Shown here piece by piece: positions 6,514-16,400 of a stretch of DNA of 64,000 nucleotides; position 1 is the stretch's first letter; each line of letters begins with the position of its first letter. The stretch spans positions 2,542,001 to 2,606,000 of the forward strand of contig NZ_JAGKQQ010000001.1 in NCBI RefSeq assembly GCF_017939745.1, written 5' to 3'. This stretch comes from Gemmata palustris. Lineage in GTDB: Bacteria; Planctomycetota; Planctomycetia; Gemmatales; Gemmataceae. A model generated the notes under the pieces. That model worked only from the letters and a program-made list of their open reading frames with translations, searched no databases and was not told the origin of the DNA. A program made the translations under genes and the position numbers.

Positions 6514-9093
6514 TCACTTCTTGAACATCGCGCTGTTGCGATCACCGCGCGACAGCACATACGCCATCAGGTCCAATACTTCGTCTTCCTTAAACGTGTC
6601 CAGCAAACCGGTCGGCATCATCGAAATCTTCGACGGGCGCATGCTCTCGATCAACTTGCGGTCCACATTCACCGCCGACCCGGGATCGAGCATGTTGGTG
6701 TTCACCATCACGGTGTCGGCGTTCAGATTCACGATGCGCCCGGAGATGACGCGCTCGTCGGTAGTGCGGATCTCGACCGCGGCGTACTGGTCGCTGACTT
6801 CCTTGCTCGGATCGAGGATGGATTCCAACAAGTCGCGCGGGCTGAACCGGCCGGCGACGCCGGTCAGGTCCGGGGCGTTGCTCCCGCCCTCGTTGTCGAA
6901 CCGGTGGCACGCGAAGCACTTCCCGGCCGCGAACAGCTTGCGCCCGCGGTCGTAGTCGCGGCCCGACTTCATGCCCTTATCGAGTGCGTCGGTCAGGTCC
7001 GCGATCTTGTACGCCTTCACGAACGGCCGGGCCGGTTCGGGCGGCAGTTTCACTGTCGCGGGGTCCGCGTTGATGAGATCCTTGAGCGCCACCTTCTCCG
7101 CCGGCGCGAGCGTGACAATCGCGTCGTCGCGGATGAGCTTCAGGAACTTACCGAAGCTGCTCCCGCCCTTGTACGCGGCCGCCTTCACGAACCACTCGAA
7201 GTACCCCGTCCGCAGTTCCGGGGTCCAACCGGTCTTGAGCATCCGCAGCGCGCGCGCGTACTCGATCTGTTCTTCCTGCGTGGGGGCGTCCTTCAGTAAC
7301 TTCACCCCGATCGGCGCGGCCCTCTCGTCTTGGAGGTACACGAAGACCGGCAGCAGTTCGCCGTTCACGAACCGGTTCTTGTCCGGGAACGCGGGGGTGA
7401 ACTTCGCCAGCCACGCCTTCCGCTCGTCCGCGGTCGGCGGGCCGAAGCGGTTGAAGAGGACGTGGTACACGCGAACAACATCGAGCTTTTGTTCGTCGGT
7501 GAGTTTCGCGAAATCGAAGCGCGCGAGTGCCTCAAGAACCTTCGCCCGCAGAGCGGGATCGGGTTTCGGATCGCCCGGCTTCGCGTGCAACGGGCACGGG
7601 GCCGACACGCGCACCAGTGCCAGCAGTGCCTGCGTCGCGACGTCGGGATTCTGCGCACCGAGCGCGAGGTCGCGCCAGTCGCCCTTCGGGTGCAGTTCGA
7701 GCGCCGCGCGCCCCTGCATGCGACCGAACCGGTCGGCCCCTTCCATCGTTTCAAAGATCTTCTTGAACGACGGCGCCTTCACCTCACCAGCTTCGGCCAG
7801 ATCCTTGCGCAGTTGTTGAAGCTTGCTCTCCTGGGCGCCGAGCGGTTGCGCCTTGCTCGGCTCTGTCGATTCGGTGCCCACATACGTCACGCGGTAGAGA
7901 CCACTCTTGGTCTTCCGACCTCCGATGGCGAAGTACATCGCGCCGTCGACCGGATTGATGACAAGGTCCGTGAGCGGGAGGGGCGTGCCGGTCACGAACT
8001 CTTCCAGTTCGGCTTTGTAGGTGCTACCGTTCGGAACGAGGTGGGTGGCGTAGAGCTTCCCGTAGCTCCAGTCGCAGATGAAGAATGCGTCCTGGTACTT
8101 GGCGGGGAACTTCGCACCGTACCCGAAGCACACGCCGGTCGGTGACCCGGGGCCGACGTTCACCACGGGCGGGAGCGTGTCTGGGTAGTGGACGGGGTAC
8201 TTGCCCGCACCGTTGCGCCAACCGAACTCGCTACCGGGGGGCACGAAACACACGCGGGTGGGCCGGTACCACGGCGTGTTGAAGTCCCACTCCATGTCGG
8301 CGTCGTAGGTGAACAGGTCGCCCGCCTTATTGTAAGCGGCGTCGTACTGGTTGCGGAACCCGACGCTGAACAGTTCCCAGTTCTTGCCGTCCGGCGACAC
8401 GTTGTAGATCGCGCCGCCCGGCCCCATCACGCCCTTCATAAAGCCGTTGCCGTCCGGGACGCGCGGGAGCAAGTGGTCCTCGCCCCACACCGGTGCGACC
8501 TTCGTGGTGTTGAATTTCGTGATCTTGGTTTGGTTCCCACAAACGACCGTGAGGCGCTTGCCGTCCGGGTTCATCAGCACCGCGTGCGGACCGTGCTCGG
8601 CTCCACCACCCTCAAGGGCGCGGAGCAGTTCCACCGTGTCGAGCGTGTCGTCCTTCTTGGACGACGTGACCCGGTACAGGCCGCTCTTGTTGGATGCGTT
8701 CACCACGACGTAAAGCGCGTCGAACGCCCACAGCAGCCCCTGCGCCGAGCCGATCGCCGCGGGGATCTTCTCGATCGCCGGTGCGCCCGGCGCGCCGGGC
8801 GGGGCGACCGTGACGCGGTACAGCGCGCCGTACTGGTCCGAGACGATGAGCCGCCCCTTCGGGTCGACGCACATGCTCACCCACGAGCCCATCGATTTTT
8901 CGGGATCTGAAGATTTGGGAACGGAGAAAATCAGTTCGACCTTGAACCCCTTGGCGACCTTCATGGTTGCCGGGTCGGTCGCGGGCGGGTCGACGAGTTT
9001 CTTGGCCGGCTGAGCGCCCGTACCCACGGGACCGAGTGCGAATAGTACGGCGGACAGCGCGAACCCGGTCGCGCAGTGGCGGAAACGAGGCAT
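6514..9093 (-). CDS. PVC-type secreted heme-binding dehydrogenase-like protein with C-terminal cytochrome c domain
   Basis: This is an 859-residue secreted protein. Residues 1-28 are a signal peptide (FALSAVLFALGPVGTGAQ). Residues about 45-410 form a PQQ-sugar-dehydrogenase-like beta-propeller (WVSMCVDPKGRLIVSDQYGA, then GNGFMKGVMGPGGAIYNVSPDG and FGWRNGAGKYP). A helical repeat region follows to about 690. A cytochrome c domain comes last, with heme motif CFACH (C726, C729, H730) and a possible distal methionine in the SKISMMPTGLLD stretch. Proteins of this layout are abundant in planctomycetes and verrucomicrobia and are thought to oxidise sugars or other polyols in the periplasm, passing electrons through the heme. 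The substrate is not deducible. It is monocistronic, followed by a strong terminator. Confidence 0.87.
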   Translation of the reverse strand: MPRFRHCATGFALSAVLFALGPVGTGAQPAKKLVDPPATDPATMKVAKGFKVELIFSVPKSSDPEKSMGSWVSMCVDPKGRLIVSDQYGALYRVTVAPPGAPGAPAIEKIPAAIGSAQGLLWAFDALYVVVNASNKSGLYRVTSSKKDDTLDTVELLRALEGGGAEHGPHAVLMNPDGKRLTVVCGNQTKITKFNTTKVAPVWGEDHLLPRVPDGNGFMKGVMGPGGAIYNVSPDGKNWELFSVGFRNQYDAAYNKAGDLFTYDADMEWDFNTPWYRPTRVCFVPPGSEFGWRNGAGKYPVHYPDTLPPVVNVGPGSPTGVCFGYGAKFPAKYQDAFFICDWSYGKLYATHLVPNGSTYKAELEEFVTGTPLPLTDLVINPVDGAMYFAIGGRKTKSGLYRVTYVGTESTEPSKAQPLGAQESKLQQLRKDLAEAGEVKAPSFKKIFETMEGADRFGRMQGRAALELHPKGDWRDLALGAQNPDVATQALLALVRVSAPCPLHAKPGDPKPDPALRAKVLEALARFDFAKLTDEQKLDVVRVYHVLFNRFGPPTADERKAWLAKFTPAFPDKNRFVNGELLPVFVYLQDERAAPIGVKLLKDAPTQEEQIEYARALRMLKTGWTPELRTGYFEWFVKAAAYKGGSSFGKFLKLIRDDAIVTLAPAEKVALKDLINADPATVKLPPEPARPFVKAYKIADLTDALDKGMKSGRDYDRGRKLFAAGKCFACHRFDNEGGSNAPDLTGVAGRFSPRDLLESILDPSKEVSDQYAAVEIRTTDERVISGRIVNLNADTVMVNTNMLDPGSAVNVDRKLIESMRPSKISMMPTGLLDTFKEDEVLDLMAYVLSRGDRNSAMFKK

Positions 9094-9176
9094 GAGAGGA
9101 GTTCTCCGGCGGGAAAGTTCGAGGAGAGTATACCCGACCGAGGCGGAAATGGTATTAAGCGGTTTCTTTCGGTTTC

Positions 9177-9206
9177 TTGGGCGCGGGTCCGTGAACCCGC
9201 GCCCAA
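9177..9206. other. Strong intergenic hairpin
   Basis: A 12-bp perfect stem TTGGGCGCGGGT/ACCCGCGCCCAA with a 6-nt loop lies between the NYN gene (upstream on the minus strand) and the heme dehydrogenase gene. It may stop or stabilise the NYN transcript, though no clear U-run follows it on the minus strand. Confidence 0.55.
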
Positions 9207-9236
9207 AAAGCGAGCACCAAACACACGATCAAGTGG

Positions 9237-10787
9237 TCACAGCCCGGCGCCGAACTCGTCGTCGTCACTGACCGGCGGGAGCGGTTTCGGAGCGGGCTTC
9301 GGCTCCGCCCGGCGCGGGGCCTTCGCGGGCGGTGGTTCTTTCGCAGCCGGGGGTTCTTTCGCGACAACGGGTTCCTTCACGGGCGGCTTGGCCGCGGGCC
9401 GTGCGGGTTCTTTTGGCGCCGATTTCACTGCCGGTTCTTTGGCTTTTGCCGCGGGCTTCGCGGGTTCCTTGGCTGCAGCGGGCTTGGCCGCGGAACGGGC
9501 CGCGGGCTTCGCCGGGGCCGGCTTCGCGGGAACTGCGGGCTTCAACGGTGCGGCCGGTTTCGCTTCCACTTTTTTCGGCCCGTAGCTCGGGATCTCGTCG
9601 AACGGCTCGTCATCGAGCGCATCGAAATCGTCCACGAGTTCGCGCCCGAGCGGCCGGTCGTCGTCCCGCTCCTCGCGCCGGTCCACGGGCTTCGGCGGGG
9701 CGGCCGGCCGCGCGGGTGCGACGGGCTTCAGCGGCGGGGCGGCCGGCTTTGCCGGTGCGACCGGGAGCGTCACGATGCGCTTTTCCACAAGGGGGGCAAC
9801 GGGGAGCGCGACCACCCGCTTCTCGGCGAGCGGAACCGGCTTCGGCGGCTCCACGACCCGGCGCCCCTCGCCGGCCCGCGCGGGGGGCGGGTCGACCACG
9901 CGCTTCGGTTCGTTCCCGTTGCGCGGGGGGAGTTCGAGCACCTTGCGTGGCTCGCCGCCGTTCTTGGGCGGGAGCGGAATCGCGCGCGCGACCGGCGGCG
10001 GGAGCGCGCCGGACTTCAGTTCCAGCCCGAACCGCGTGATGACGTACATCCCGCTGGTCCGGTGCTTGTCCAGTTCGAGCAGCCCCTCGCGCTGGGCGTC
10101 TTCGAGCAGCTCGCTGAACGTGCGGTAGCCGTAATAATCTTCGTTGAACGACGGCTTCTTCCGCTTGATCGTGTCCTTCAGCATCGACGAATAAATGACT
10201 TCTTTGTTCTCGCGCCGCAGCGCGAGGAGCGAATCGAGGAGAATCGCGAACACCTTCCGTTTCTTCTCCGGGATCTGCTCGTTCACCGCGATCGGGATGA
10301 TCGGCGCGCGGTCCAGGTCCTCGTAGTAGATGAACTCGTCGCAGTTGTCCCGGAGGAGGTCGGACGTCGCGTCCGAGAGCCCCAGCCCGATGACGTGCTT
10401 GCCGAGTTCCTTCAGTTTGGACACGAGCGGCGAAAAGTCGCTGTCGCCGGAGACGATCACGAACGTGTCGATGTGGTCCTTGGAGTACGCGAGGTCGATC
10501 GCGTCCACGACGAGCCGGATGTCGGCGGAGTTCTTGCCGCTCATCCCGCGGCGCGGGATCTCGATGAGCTCGATGGCGGCCTCGTGCAGCCCGCCGGTGT
10601 ACATCCCGAACCGGCTCCAGTCGGCATACGCCTTCTTACAAACGATCTTGCCCTTCTCGACCAGGCGCTCGAGTACCTTGGTGATCTCGAACCGGTCGCG
10701 GCGGTTGTTGAAGCCCAGGCCCATGTTCTCGAAGTCGATGAACACGGCCAGCGACCGTTCGCCGTCGCCCGCGCGGTGTGCTTTCAT
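9237..10787 (-). CDS. NYN-domain (LabA/DUF88) RNase-like protein with OST-HTH domain and Ala/Lys/Pro-rich tail
   Basis: This is a 516-residue protein. Residues 12-160 form a NYN/PIN-like nuclease domain with acidic residues D18 (FIDFEN), D89 (SADIRLVVDAI), D115 and D117 (VSGDSDFSPLV), the usual metal-binding set. Residues about 175-255 fit an OST-HTH/LOTUS RNA-binding winged helix (DYYGYRTFSELLEDAQREGL). Residues 260-516 are a long disordered tail with many KPA/KEPA/AKP repeats plus an acidic patch (EERDDD, DDFDALDDEPFDE) and a final DDDEFGAGL. NYN proteins cleave structured or modified RNA. The tail resembles histone H1-like bacterial tails and suggests extra nucleic-acid binding (inference). 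The start is the ATG at the NYN domain; upstream codons do not look like protein. Confidence 0.88.
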   Translation of the reverse strand: MKAHRAGDGERSLAVFIDFENMGLGFNNRRDRFEITKVLERLVEKGKIVCKKAYADWSRFGMYTGGLHEAAIELIEIPRRGMSGKNSADIRLVVDAIDLAYSKDHIDTFVIVSGDSDFSPLVSKLKELGKHVIGLGLSDATSDLLRDNCDEFIYYEDLDRAPIIPIAVNEQIPEKKRKVFAILLDSLLALRRENKEVIYSSMLKDTIKRKKPSFNEDYYGYRTFSELLEDAQREGLLELDKHRTSGMYVITRFGLELKSGALPPPVARAIPLPPKNGGEPRKVLELPPRNGNEPKRVVDPPPARAGEGRRVVEPPKPVPLAEKRVVALPVAPLVEKRIVTLPVAPAKPAAPPLKPVAPARPAAPPKPVDRREERDDDRPLGRELVDDFDALDDEPFDEIPSYGPKKVEAKPAAPLKPAVPAKPAPAKPAARSAAKPAAAKEPAKPAAKAKEPAVKSAPKEPARPAAKPPVKEPVVAKEPPAAKEPPPAKAPRRAEPKPAPKPLPPVSDDDEFGAGL

Positions 10788-10930
10788 CCCGTTCCTGCCG
10801 TTCCGGTTGCGAGTGCGCCCCTTCTTTCGGACGCCGCTATTGTGCGAAACCTGTGCGGGCGGGGGAAGGCCAGACCGAGATGAGATGAAAAGACCCCGCC
10901 CCGGCCCCCGCTCCAACCCAACCCCAAACG

Positions 10931-11002
10931 GAGAAAGGAGAAAACCCGGCCCCGTGCGCCCCCTGCTTTTTGAAGGAGGGCGCGGAAGGGGGTTCTCCTC
11001 CG
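10931..11002. repeat. Degenerate GC-rich inverted-repeat element
   Basis: An imperfect inverted repeat: GGAGAAAACCC on the left against GGGGGTTCTCC on the right, with an inner hairpin GCGCCC/GGGCGC (10956-10983). It resembles the elements at 841-981 and 47557-47680 in layout (outer GGAGAA/TTCTCC ends, CCCCCT..AGG core), but is too diverged for certainty. Confidence 0.5.
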
Positions 11003-11057
11003 CGGTCGCGCGTCTACAACGTACCCATCCGTAAATGATTCTCCCTAAAGGTGCGAC

Positions 11058-11816
11058 GTGTCCACGAACTTTTTCCGAATGGATGGCAAGGTCGCGGTGG
11101 TGACCGGCGGCGGTCAGGGCATCGGCGAAGCGATCTGCCGGCGCCTCGCCGGCGCCGGCGCCAAAGTCGGCGTCTTCGACATGAACGCGGACAGCGCGAA
11201 CCGCGTCGCGCGCGAAATCGGCGGAGTCCCGCTCGTGGGCGACCTGACGAAAGAAGCGGACCTGGACCGCGTGTTCGGCGAGATCGCGGCGCAGGCCGGC
11301 CCGGTCGACGTGCTCGTGAACAACGCCGGGGTCGCGAGCCGCAAGGGGCGCGACGTGCCCATCTGGGAGAGCGTGCGCGAGGACTGGGAGTTCGTGCTCG
11401 GGATCAACGTGACCGGGCTCGTGCTGTGCTGCAAGGCCGTGCTGCCCTCGATGATCGAGCGCAAGTACGGGCGCATCGTGAACATCGCGAGCATCGCGGG
11501 GAAAGAGGGCAACCCGAAGATGGCCCCCTACTCCGCGAGCAAGGCGGCCGTCATCGCGCTCACGAAGTCGCTGTCGAAGGAGCTCGTCGGCAAGGGCGAC
11601 ATCTGCGTGAACAGCGTGGCCCCGGCCGTGATCCAGACGCCGATCCTGGACCAACTCGACCAGTCGCAAATCAACATGATGTTGAGCAAGATCCCGCTGG
11701 GCCGCACCGGGAAGCCGGACGAGGTCGCGGCGCTGGTCCACTTCCTGAGCAGCTCCGATTGCAGCTTCACCACCGGGTTCTGCTTCGACATCAGTGGCGG
11801 CCGCGCGACGTATTGA
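11058..11816 (+). CDS. Short-chain dehydrogenase/reductase (SDR), 3-oxoacyl-ACP reductase-like
   Basis: This is a 252-residue classical SDR. The Rossmann NAD(P) motif is TGGGQGIGEA (residues 16-25), followed by VFDMNADS, where D41 after beta-2 favours NAD over NADP. NNAG (89-92) is intact, and the catalytic Tyr-Lys pair lies in YSASK, with the serine in NIASIAGKEG. The C-terminus SFTTGFCFDISGGRATY matches the usual substrate-side end with TG..xDISGG. It is likely a cytosolic oxidoreductase on a sugar, polyol or ketone; the substrate cannot be read. The start is GTG at 11058, with a short AAAGGTG site upstream. It is monocistronic. Confidence 0.9.
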   Translation: MSTNFFRMDGKVAVVTGGGQGIGEAICRRLAGAGAKVGVFDMNADSANRVAREIGGVPLVGDLTKEADLDRVFGEIAAQAGPVDVLVNNAGVASRKGRDVPIWESVREDWEFVLGINVTGLVLCCKAVLPSMIERKYGRIVNIASIAGKEGNPKMAPYSASKAAVIALTKSLSKELVGKGDICVNSVAPAVIQTPILDQLDQSQINMMLSKIPLGRTGKPDEVAALVHFLSSSDCSFTTGFCFDISGGRATY

Positions 11817-11841
11817 GGACCGCGGCGCTGTGTTTTTTGTA

Positions 11842-11872
11842 GGGTGGGTCCGGGCTCGGCGCAGACCCACCC
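11842..11872 (+). terminator. Hairpin after the SDR gene
   Basis: A 9-bp perfect stem GGGTGGGTC/GACCCACCC begins 26 bases past the SDR stop, preceded by a TTTTTTG run. It likely terminates transcription, though the U-run is on the wrong side for the plus strand. Confidence 0.5.
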
Positions 11873-11987
11873 GCCGAGCTTCGGCGACAAATCACCCAGG
11901 CGGCACCGAGCGCACCGATTGCATTAGCGCTCGCGTTGAGCAATTGCAGGATACAGGAGCGGGGCCGCCCCGCCCCCGATTAAGCGA

Positions 11988-13412
11988 TCAGGCCAACACG
12001 CTCTTCACCACGGTGCCGTGTACGTCGGTGAGCCGGTAGTGCCGGCCCTGGTGTTTGTAGGTCAATTTCTCGTGGTCGATACCGAGTTGGTGCAGGAGCG
12101 TCGCCTGAAGGTCGTGGACACTGACCGCGTCGTTCGCCACGTTGTAGCCGAGTTCGTCGGTGGCCCCGAAAGTCGTCCCGCGCTTCACCCCACCGCCGGC
12201 CATCCAGACCGTAAAACACCGCGGATGGTGATCGCGCCCGTAGTCCGTGGCCGTCAGCTTGCCCTGCGAATAGTTGGTGCGCCCGAACTCGCCGCCCCAC
12301 ACCACCAGCGTGTCGTCGAGCATCCCCTTGCGTTTGAGGTCCGTGAGCAACCCGTAGCACGCCTGATCCACGTCCTTGCACTGTCGGCGGATCGCCCCGG
12401 GCAGGTTACCGTGCTGGTCCCAGCCGGGGTGATAGAGCTGGATGAACCGCACGTTCCGCTCCGCGAGCCGGCGGGCCAGTAGGCAGTTCGCCGCGAACGT
12501 GCCGGGCGTCTTCGCGTCCTCGCCGTACAGCTCGAACGTCTCCTTCGGTTCTTTGCGCGTGTCGATCACGTCGGGCACGCTCGTCTGCATCCGGAACGCC
12601 ATTTCGTACTGCGCGATGCGCCCGGATACTTCCGGATCGCCGAGATCGTCGGCTTGAAGTTGCTGGAGTTCGGCCAAGCGGTCGAGGGCGAGCTTTCGCC
12701 CTCCCTCTGTGACGCCCGGCGGGTTGTCGAGGTACAGCACCGGCGCGCCGCCGCTGCGGAACTGCACACCCGCGTGGGCACTCGGCAAGAACCCGTTGCC
12801 CCACAAGCGCGAGTACAGGGGCTGGTCGATGCGGTCCTTCGAGATGAGCACCACGAACGCGGGCAGGTTCGCGTTCGCGCTGCCCAGGCCGTAACTGAGC
12901 CACGAACCCATGCTCGGCCGGCCCGCGAGCTGGTGCCCCGTCTGGAAGAACGTGATCGCGGGGTCGTGGTTGATGTGCTCCGTGTGAACCGACTTGATGA
13001 AGCACAACTCGTCGGCGACCTTCGCGGTCCACGGCAGCAATTCGCTCACGGGCGCTCCGCTCTGGCCGTGCTTCGCGAACTTGAAGACCGAGCCGGCCAT
13101 CGGCAACGTGGCCTGGTGCGCGGTCATCCCGGTAACGCGCTGGCCGCCGCGAACCGAATCGGGCAAGTCCTGACCGTTAAGCTCGTTGAGTTTCGGTTTG
13201 TGGTCAAACAGATCGAGCTGGCTCGGCCCGCCGCTCATGAACAGGTAGATGATGCGCTTGGCCTTCGGCGCGTGGTGCGGCTTATCGAGGACGCCCGCGA
13301 AGGGGTCGGGCTTCTGCGCGTCCGCGGCGCGGAGCAACTCGGCGAGCGCGACGCCGCCCAAGCCCAGTGCGGACCGCGTGAGGAAGGACCGACGGTCGGA
13401 AAGAGAAAACAT
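11988..13412 (-). CDS. DUF1501 family protein, Tat-exported (sulfatase-fold)
   Basis: This is a 474-residue DUF1501 protein, distantly related to alkaline phosphatase/sulfatase-fold enzymes. The N-terminus DRRSFLTRSALGLGG carries the twin-arginine pair R7-R8, so export is folded and Tat-dependent. Typical family strings are IIYLFMSGGPSQLDLFDHKP, CFIKSVHTEHINHDPA, DTLVVWGGEFGRT and GRDHHPRCFTVWMAGGG. The H/D-rich motifs fit a metal site, but activity is unproven in this family. It lies 29 bp downstream of a PSD1 gene on the same strand, the usual planctomycete pairing, and is the last gene of a four-gene run. Confidence 0.9.
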   Translation of the reverse strand: MFSLSDRRSFLTRSALGLGGVALAELLRAADAQKPDPFAGVLDKPHHAPKAKRIIYLFMSGGPSQLDLFDHKPKLNELNGQDLPDSVRGGQRVTGMTAHQATLPMAGSVFKFAKHGQSGAPVSELLPWTAKVADELCFIKSVHTEHINHDPAITFFQTGHQLAGRPSMGSWLSYGLGSANANLPAFVVLISKDRIDQPLYSRLWGNGFLPSAHAGVQFRSGGAPVLYLDNPPGVTEGGRKLALDRLAELQQLQADDLGDPEVSGRIAQYEMAFRMQTSVPDVIDTRKEPKETFELYGEDAKTPGTFAANCLLARRLAERNVRFIQLYHPGWDQHGNLPGAIRRQCKDVDQACYGLLTDLKRKGMLDDTLVVWGGEFGRTNYSQGKLTATDYGRDHHPRCFTVWMAGGGVKRGTTFGATDELGYNVANDAVSVHDLQATLLHQLGIDHEKLTYKHQGRHYRLTDVHGTVVKSVLA

Positions 13413-13441
13413 GATCGGCTCCCGGTACCGCTTGTGTCTTG

Positions 13442-16400
13442 TTACCGCCGCATCACGGCTTCGTCGTGGTTGAACAGCACGTTCGCCAGTACCGTGGCGG
13501 CTGCGAGGTCCGCAACGGGTAGCATCATGTCAACGGGCTTTTCCCCGACGCCGAGTAGCTTCTTCGCTGCGGCCGGGTCTTTCTCGAAGAGCGCCTTCTG
13601 CTCCGCGAACAGTTTCGCCAGAACCGCGCGCTCCTTGTCGCTCGGCGTGCGGCCCGTCACGAGGCGGAACGTCCACGCCGCGCGCCCCTCGGCGGCCGCC
13701 CCGCCCTCCTTCAGTGCCCGCTGACCGACGAACCGCGCGGCTTCCACGAACTGGACGTCGTTGAGCAGCACGAGCGCCTGGAGCGGCGTACTCGTACTCT
13801 GCCGCTTCACGGAACAGACGCTCCGGTCCGCGGCGTCGAACGTCGTCATGGACGGAGGGGGAACGGTGCGCTTCCAGAACGTGTACAGGCTGCGGCGGTA
13901 CAGGTCGTCCCCCCTACTCTGCTCGTACCGCGGCCGACCCATGGCAATTTCTTCCCACAACCCCGCGGGTTGGTACGGTCGCACGCTCGGACCGCCGAGC
14001 TTCTCCACGAGCAGCCCGCTCGACGCGAGCGCCTGATCGCGGAGCATTTCGGCCGTGAGCCGCTTCACCGGTCCGCGGGCGAGCAACTCGTTGTGCGGGT
14101 CGCGTGCCAGAACGTCGGGCGCGGCTTTTGACGACTGGCAGTACGTGGCCGACAGCGCAATCGTTTTGAGGAGCCGCTTCTGGTCCCAACCGGTGCGGAC
14201 GAACTCGCGGGCCAGCCAGTCGAGCAGTTCGGGGTGCGTGGGGCGGGCACCCTGGGTGCCGAAGTTGTCCGCGGTTTCGACCAGCCCGCGCCCGAACATC
14301 TGTTGCCACGCGCGGTTCACCGTGACGCGGGCCATGAGCGGGTTTTCGGGGTCCGTGAGCCACTGCGCGAGGCCGAGGCGGTTCCGCGGCGCACCTTTGG
14401 GAAACGGCGGTAGCGCCTTCGGTGTGCCCGCGGCCACCTTTTCGCCGAGGGAGTCGTAAACCCCACGCTTGAGGACGTGTGCGGGCTTCGGCACCGGCAT
14501 CTCGTCCATCACCATGATTTCGGCGATCGGGTTGACGAGCCCGGTGTACGCTTTCCGCGCCGCGCGAAGGTCTTCCGCGGCCTTCTTCGACGGCTCGTGA
14601 ATCGCGGAAGCGAAATACTCGAAGAGGGCCTCGTCACCCGGTTCGCTGACGATCTCGGCGACCGTCAGAGCACGGTTGTAAACGCGGAACTCGTCGACCA
14701 GACCGCCCTTGAAGCCGTTGTCGCGGAAGCGGTAGCCGACCGCGAGGTTCGGTTCGCCGCCGTAGGTGATGTCCTTGGTCAGTTTGTCGCGGATTACGTC
14801 CACTTCGAGCGGTTTGCCGTCGAGGTACAGCTTCACACCAGCCGCGGTACTGGACCCGTCGTAGGTCGCGGTGAGGTGTACCCACGCGCTCGCGGGGACG
14901 GCGGTCTTGCTCCGTACTTTCAGCGAGTTACCGGGCCACATGTGGTGCAGCCCGAACGCGACCTTCCCGTCTTCCAACAAGAGTTCGTACCCGCGGCTAC
15001 CGGCGTCGATCGGCGCCTGACTGTGGTGAACCAGCACCGCGCGCGGGACCGGGGCCGGAGACTTCACCCAGAGGCTCAAGGTGAACGGGTCGTCGCGGGT
15101 GAAGTGACCAACGCCGGGAAACGTGAACCCATTTTCGCCGGTGAGTTCGACCGCCCGGCCGAGCTTTCCGGGCACCAGTTTCGGGCCTTCGACGGCGCTG
15201 CCCGGTGTCTTCTCGTCGGCACCGTTCGCGACCTTACCAGCCTTGATGTCGTCGAACGAGTACGACCCGACCAATCCTGACACATCGAGCTTAGTGGGAC
15301 GTTTCCACTTCGCGAACTCGGCCCGTGCGGTCCCGCGGGCCTTCGCCAGCGCGTCCCGTTTCGTCCCGACTGCGGCACGCAATTCGGCCAGTTTCGCGTC
15401 CTGGGCATCGGTGGAGAGCAGGAGGGCCGGCACCGGCGTGGCCGCGGTGAAGTAGCTCGTCTGGCCGCTCTCGTCAATGTTCTGGAAGAACGCGAACAGC
15501 GAGTAATAGTCCTTTTGCGAAACGGGATCAAACTTGTGATCGTGGCACCGGCTGCACTCGAGCGTCAGTCCGAGGAACGCGGTTCCGAACGTGGTCGTGC
15601 GGTCGTTCACGTAGGCCACGCGGAACTCTTCTTCGACGATCCCGCCCTCCTCGTTCTGCATGTGCAACCGGTTGAACGCGGTCGCCAGGCGCTGGTCCTT
15701 GGTGGCGCGGGGGAGCAGGTCGCCGGCGAGTTGCCAGGTGGCGAAGTCGTTGAACGGCAGGTTGCGGTTGTACGCGGAGATGACCCAGTCACGGTACGGC
15801 CACACGGGGCGCGCGCGATCCATCTGGTAGCCGTGCGTGTCGGCGAAGCGAGCGATATCGAGCCACTCGCCGGCCATCCGCTCGCCGTACCGAGGGGAGG
15901 CCAGGAGTCGGTCCACGACCTTCTCGTAAGCGTTCGGCGCGTCGTCCTTCAGAAAGGCGTCGATCTCCGCGATGGTCGGGGGTAATCCGGTGAGATCGAA
16001 GGTGACACGGCGCAGTAACCGCTCTCTGTCCGCCGGGGGCGCGGGGCTCAGGCCCTCGCGCGTGAGCCGGGACTGCACGAAGGCGTCGATCGGATTCGCG
16101 ACCCGCTGCTGGTTCTTCAGCTCCGTCGGGACTTCCGGCTTCGTCACCGGGTCGAAGGCCCAGTGCGTGGACCACTTCGCGCCCTGTTCCACCCAGCGCG
16201 TGAGCGCGTCGATCTGCTGGGCCGAGAGCTTGCGCTTCAGGCTCGGGGGCGGCATCACCGAGTCGGGGTCGGTGCTCGTGATGCGCTCGACGAGAGCACT
16301 CTCCTTCGGCTTGCCGGGAACGACGACCCCGCGCCCCTCGAGCGCAGTTTTGTCGTCGAGGCGGAGCTTCGCCTTGCGCGAGTTCGCGTCCGGGCCGTGG

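Noticed and set aside
9237-11870. Long N-terminal extension of the NYN protein
   Set aside because: Codons upstream of 10787 read through an inverted-repeat region and the divergent SDR gene; the NYN domain starts right at the ATG at 10787.
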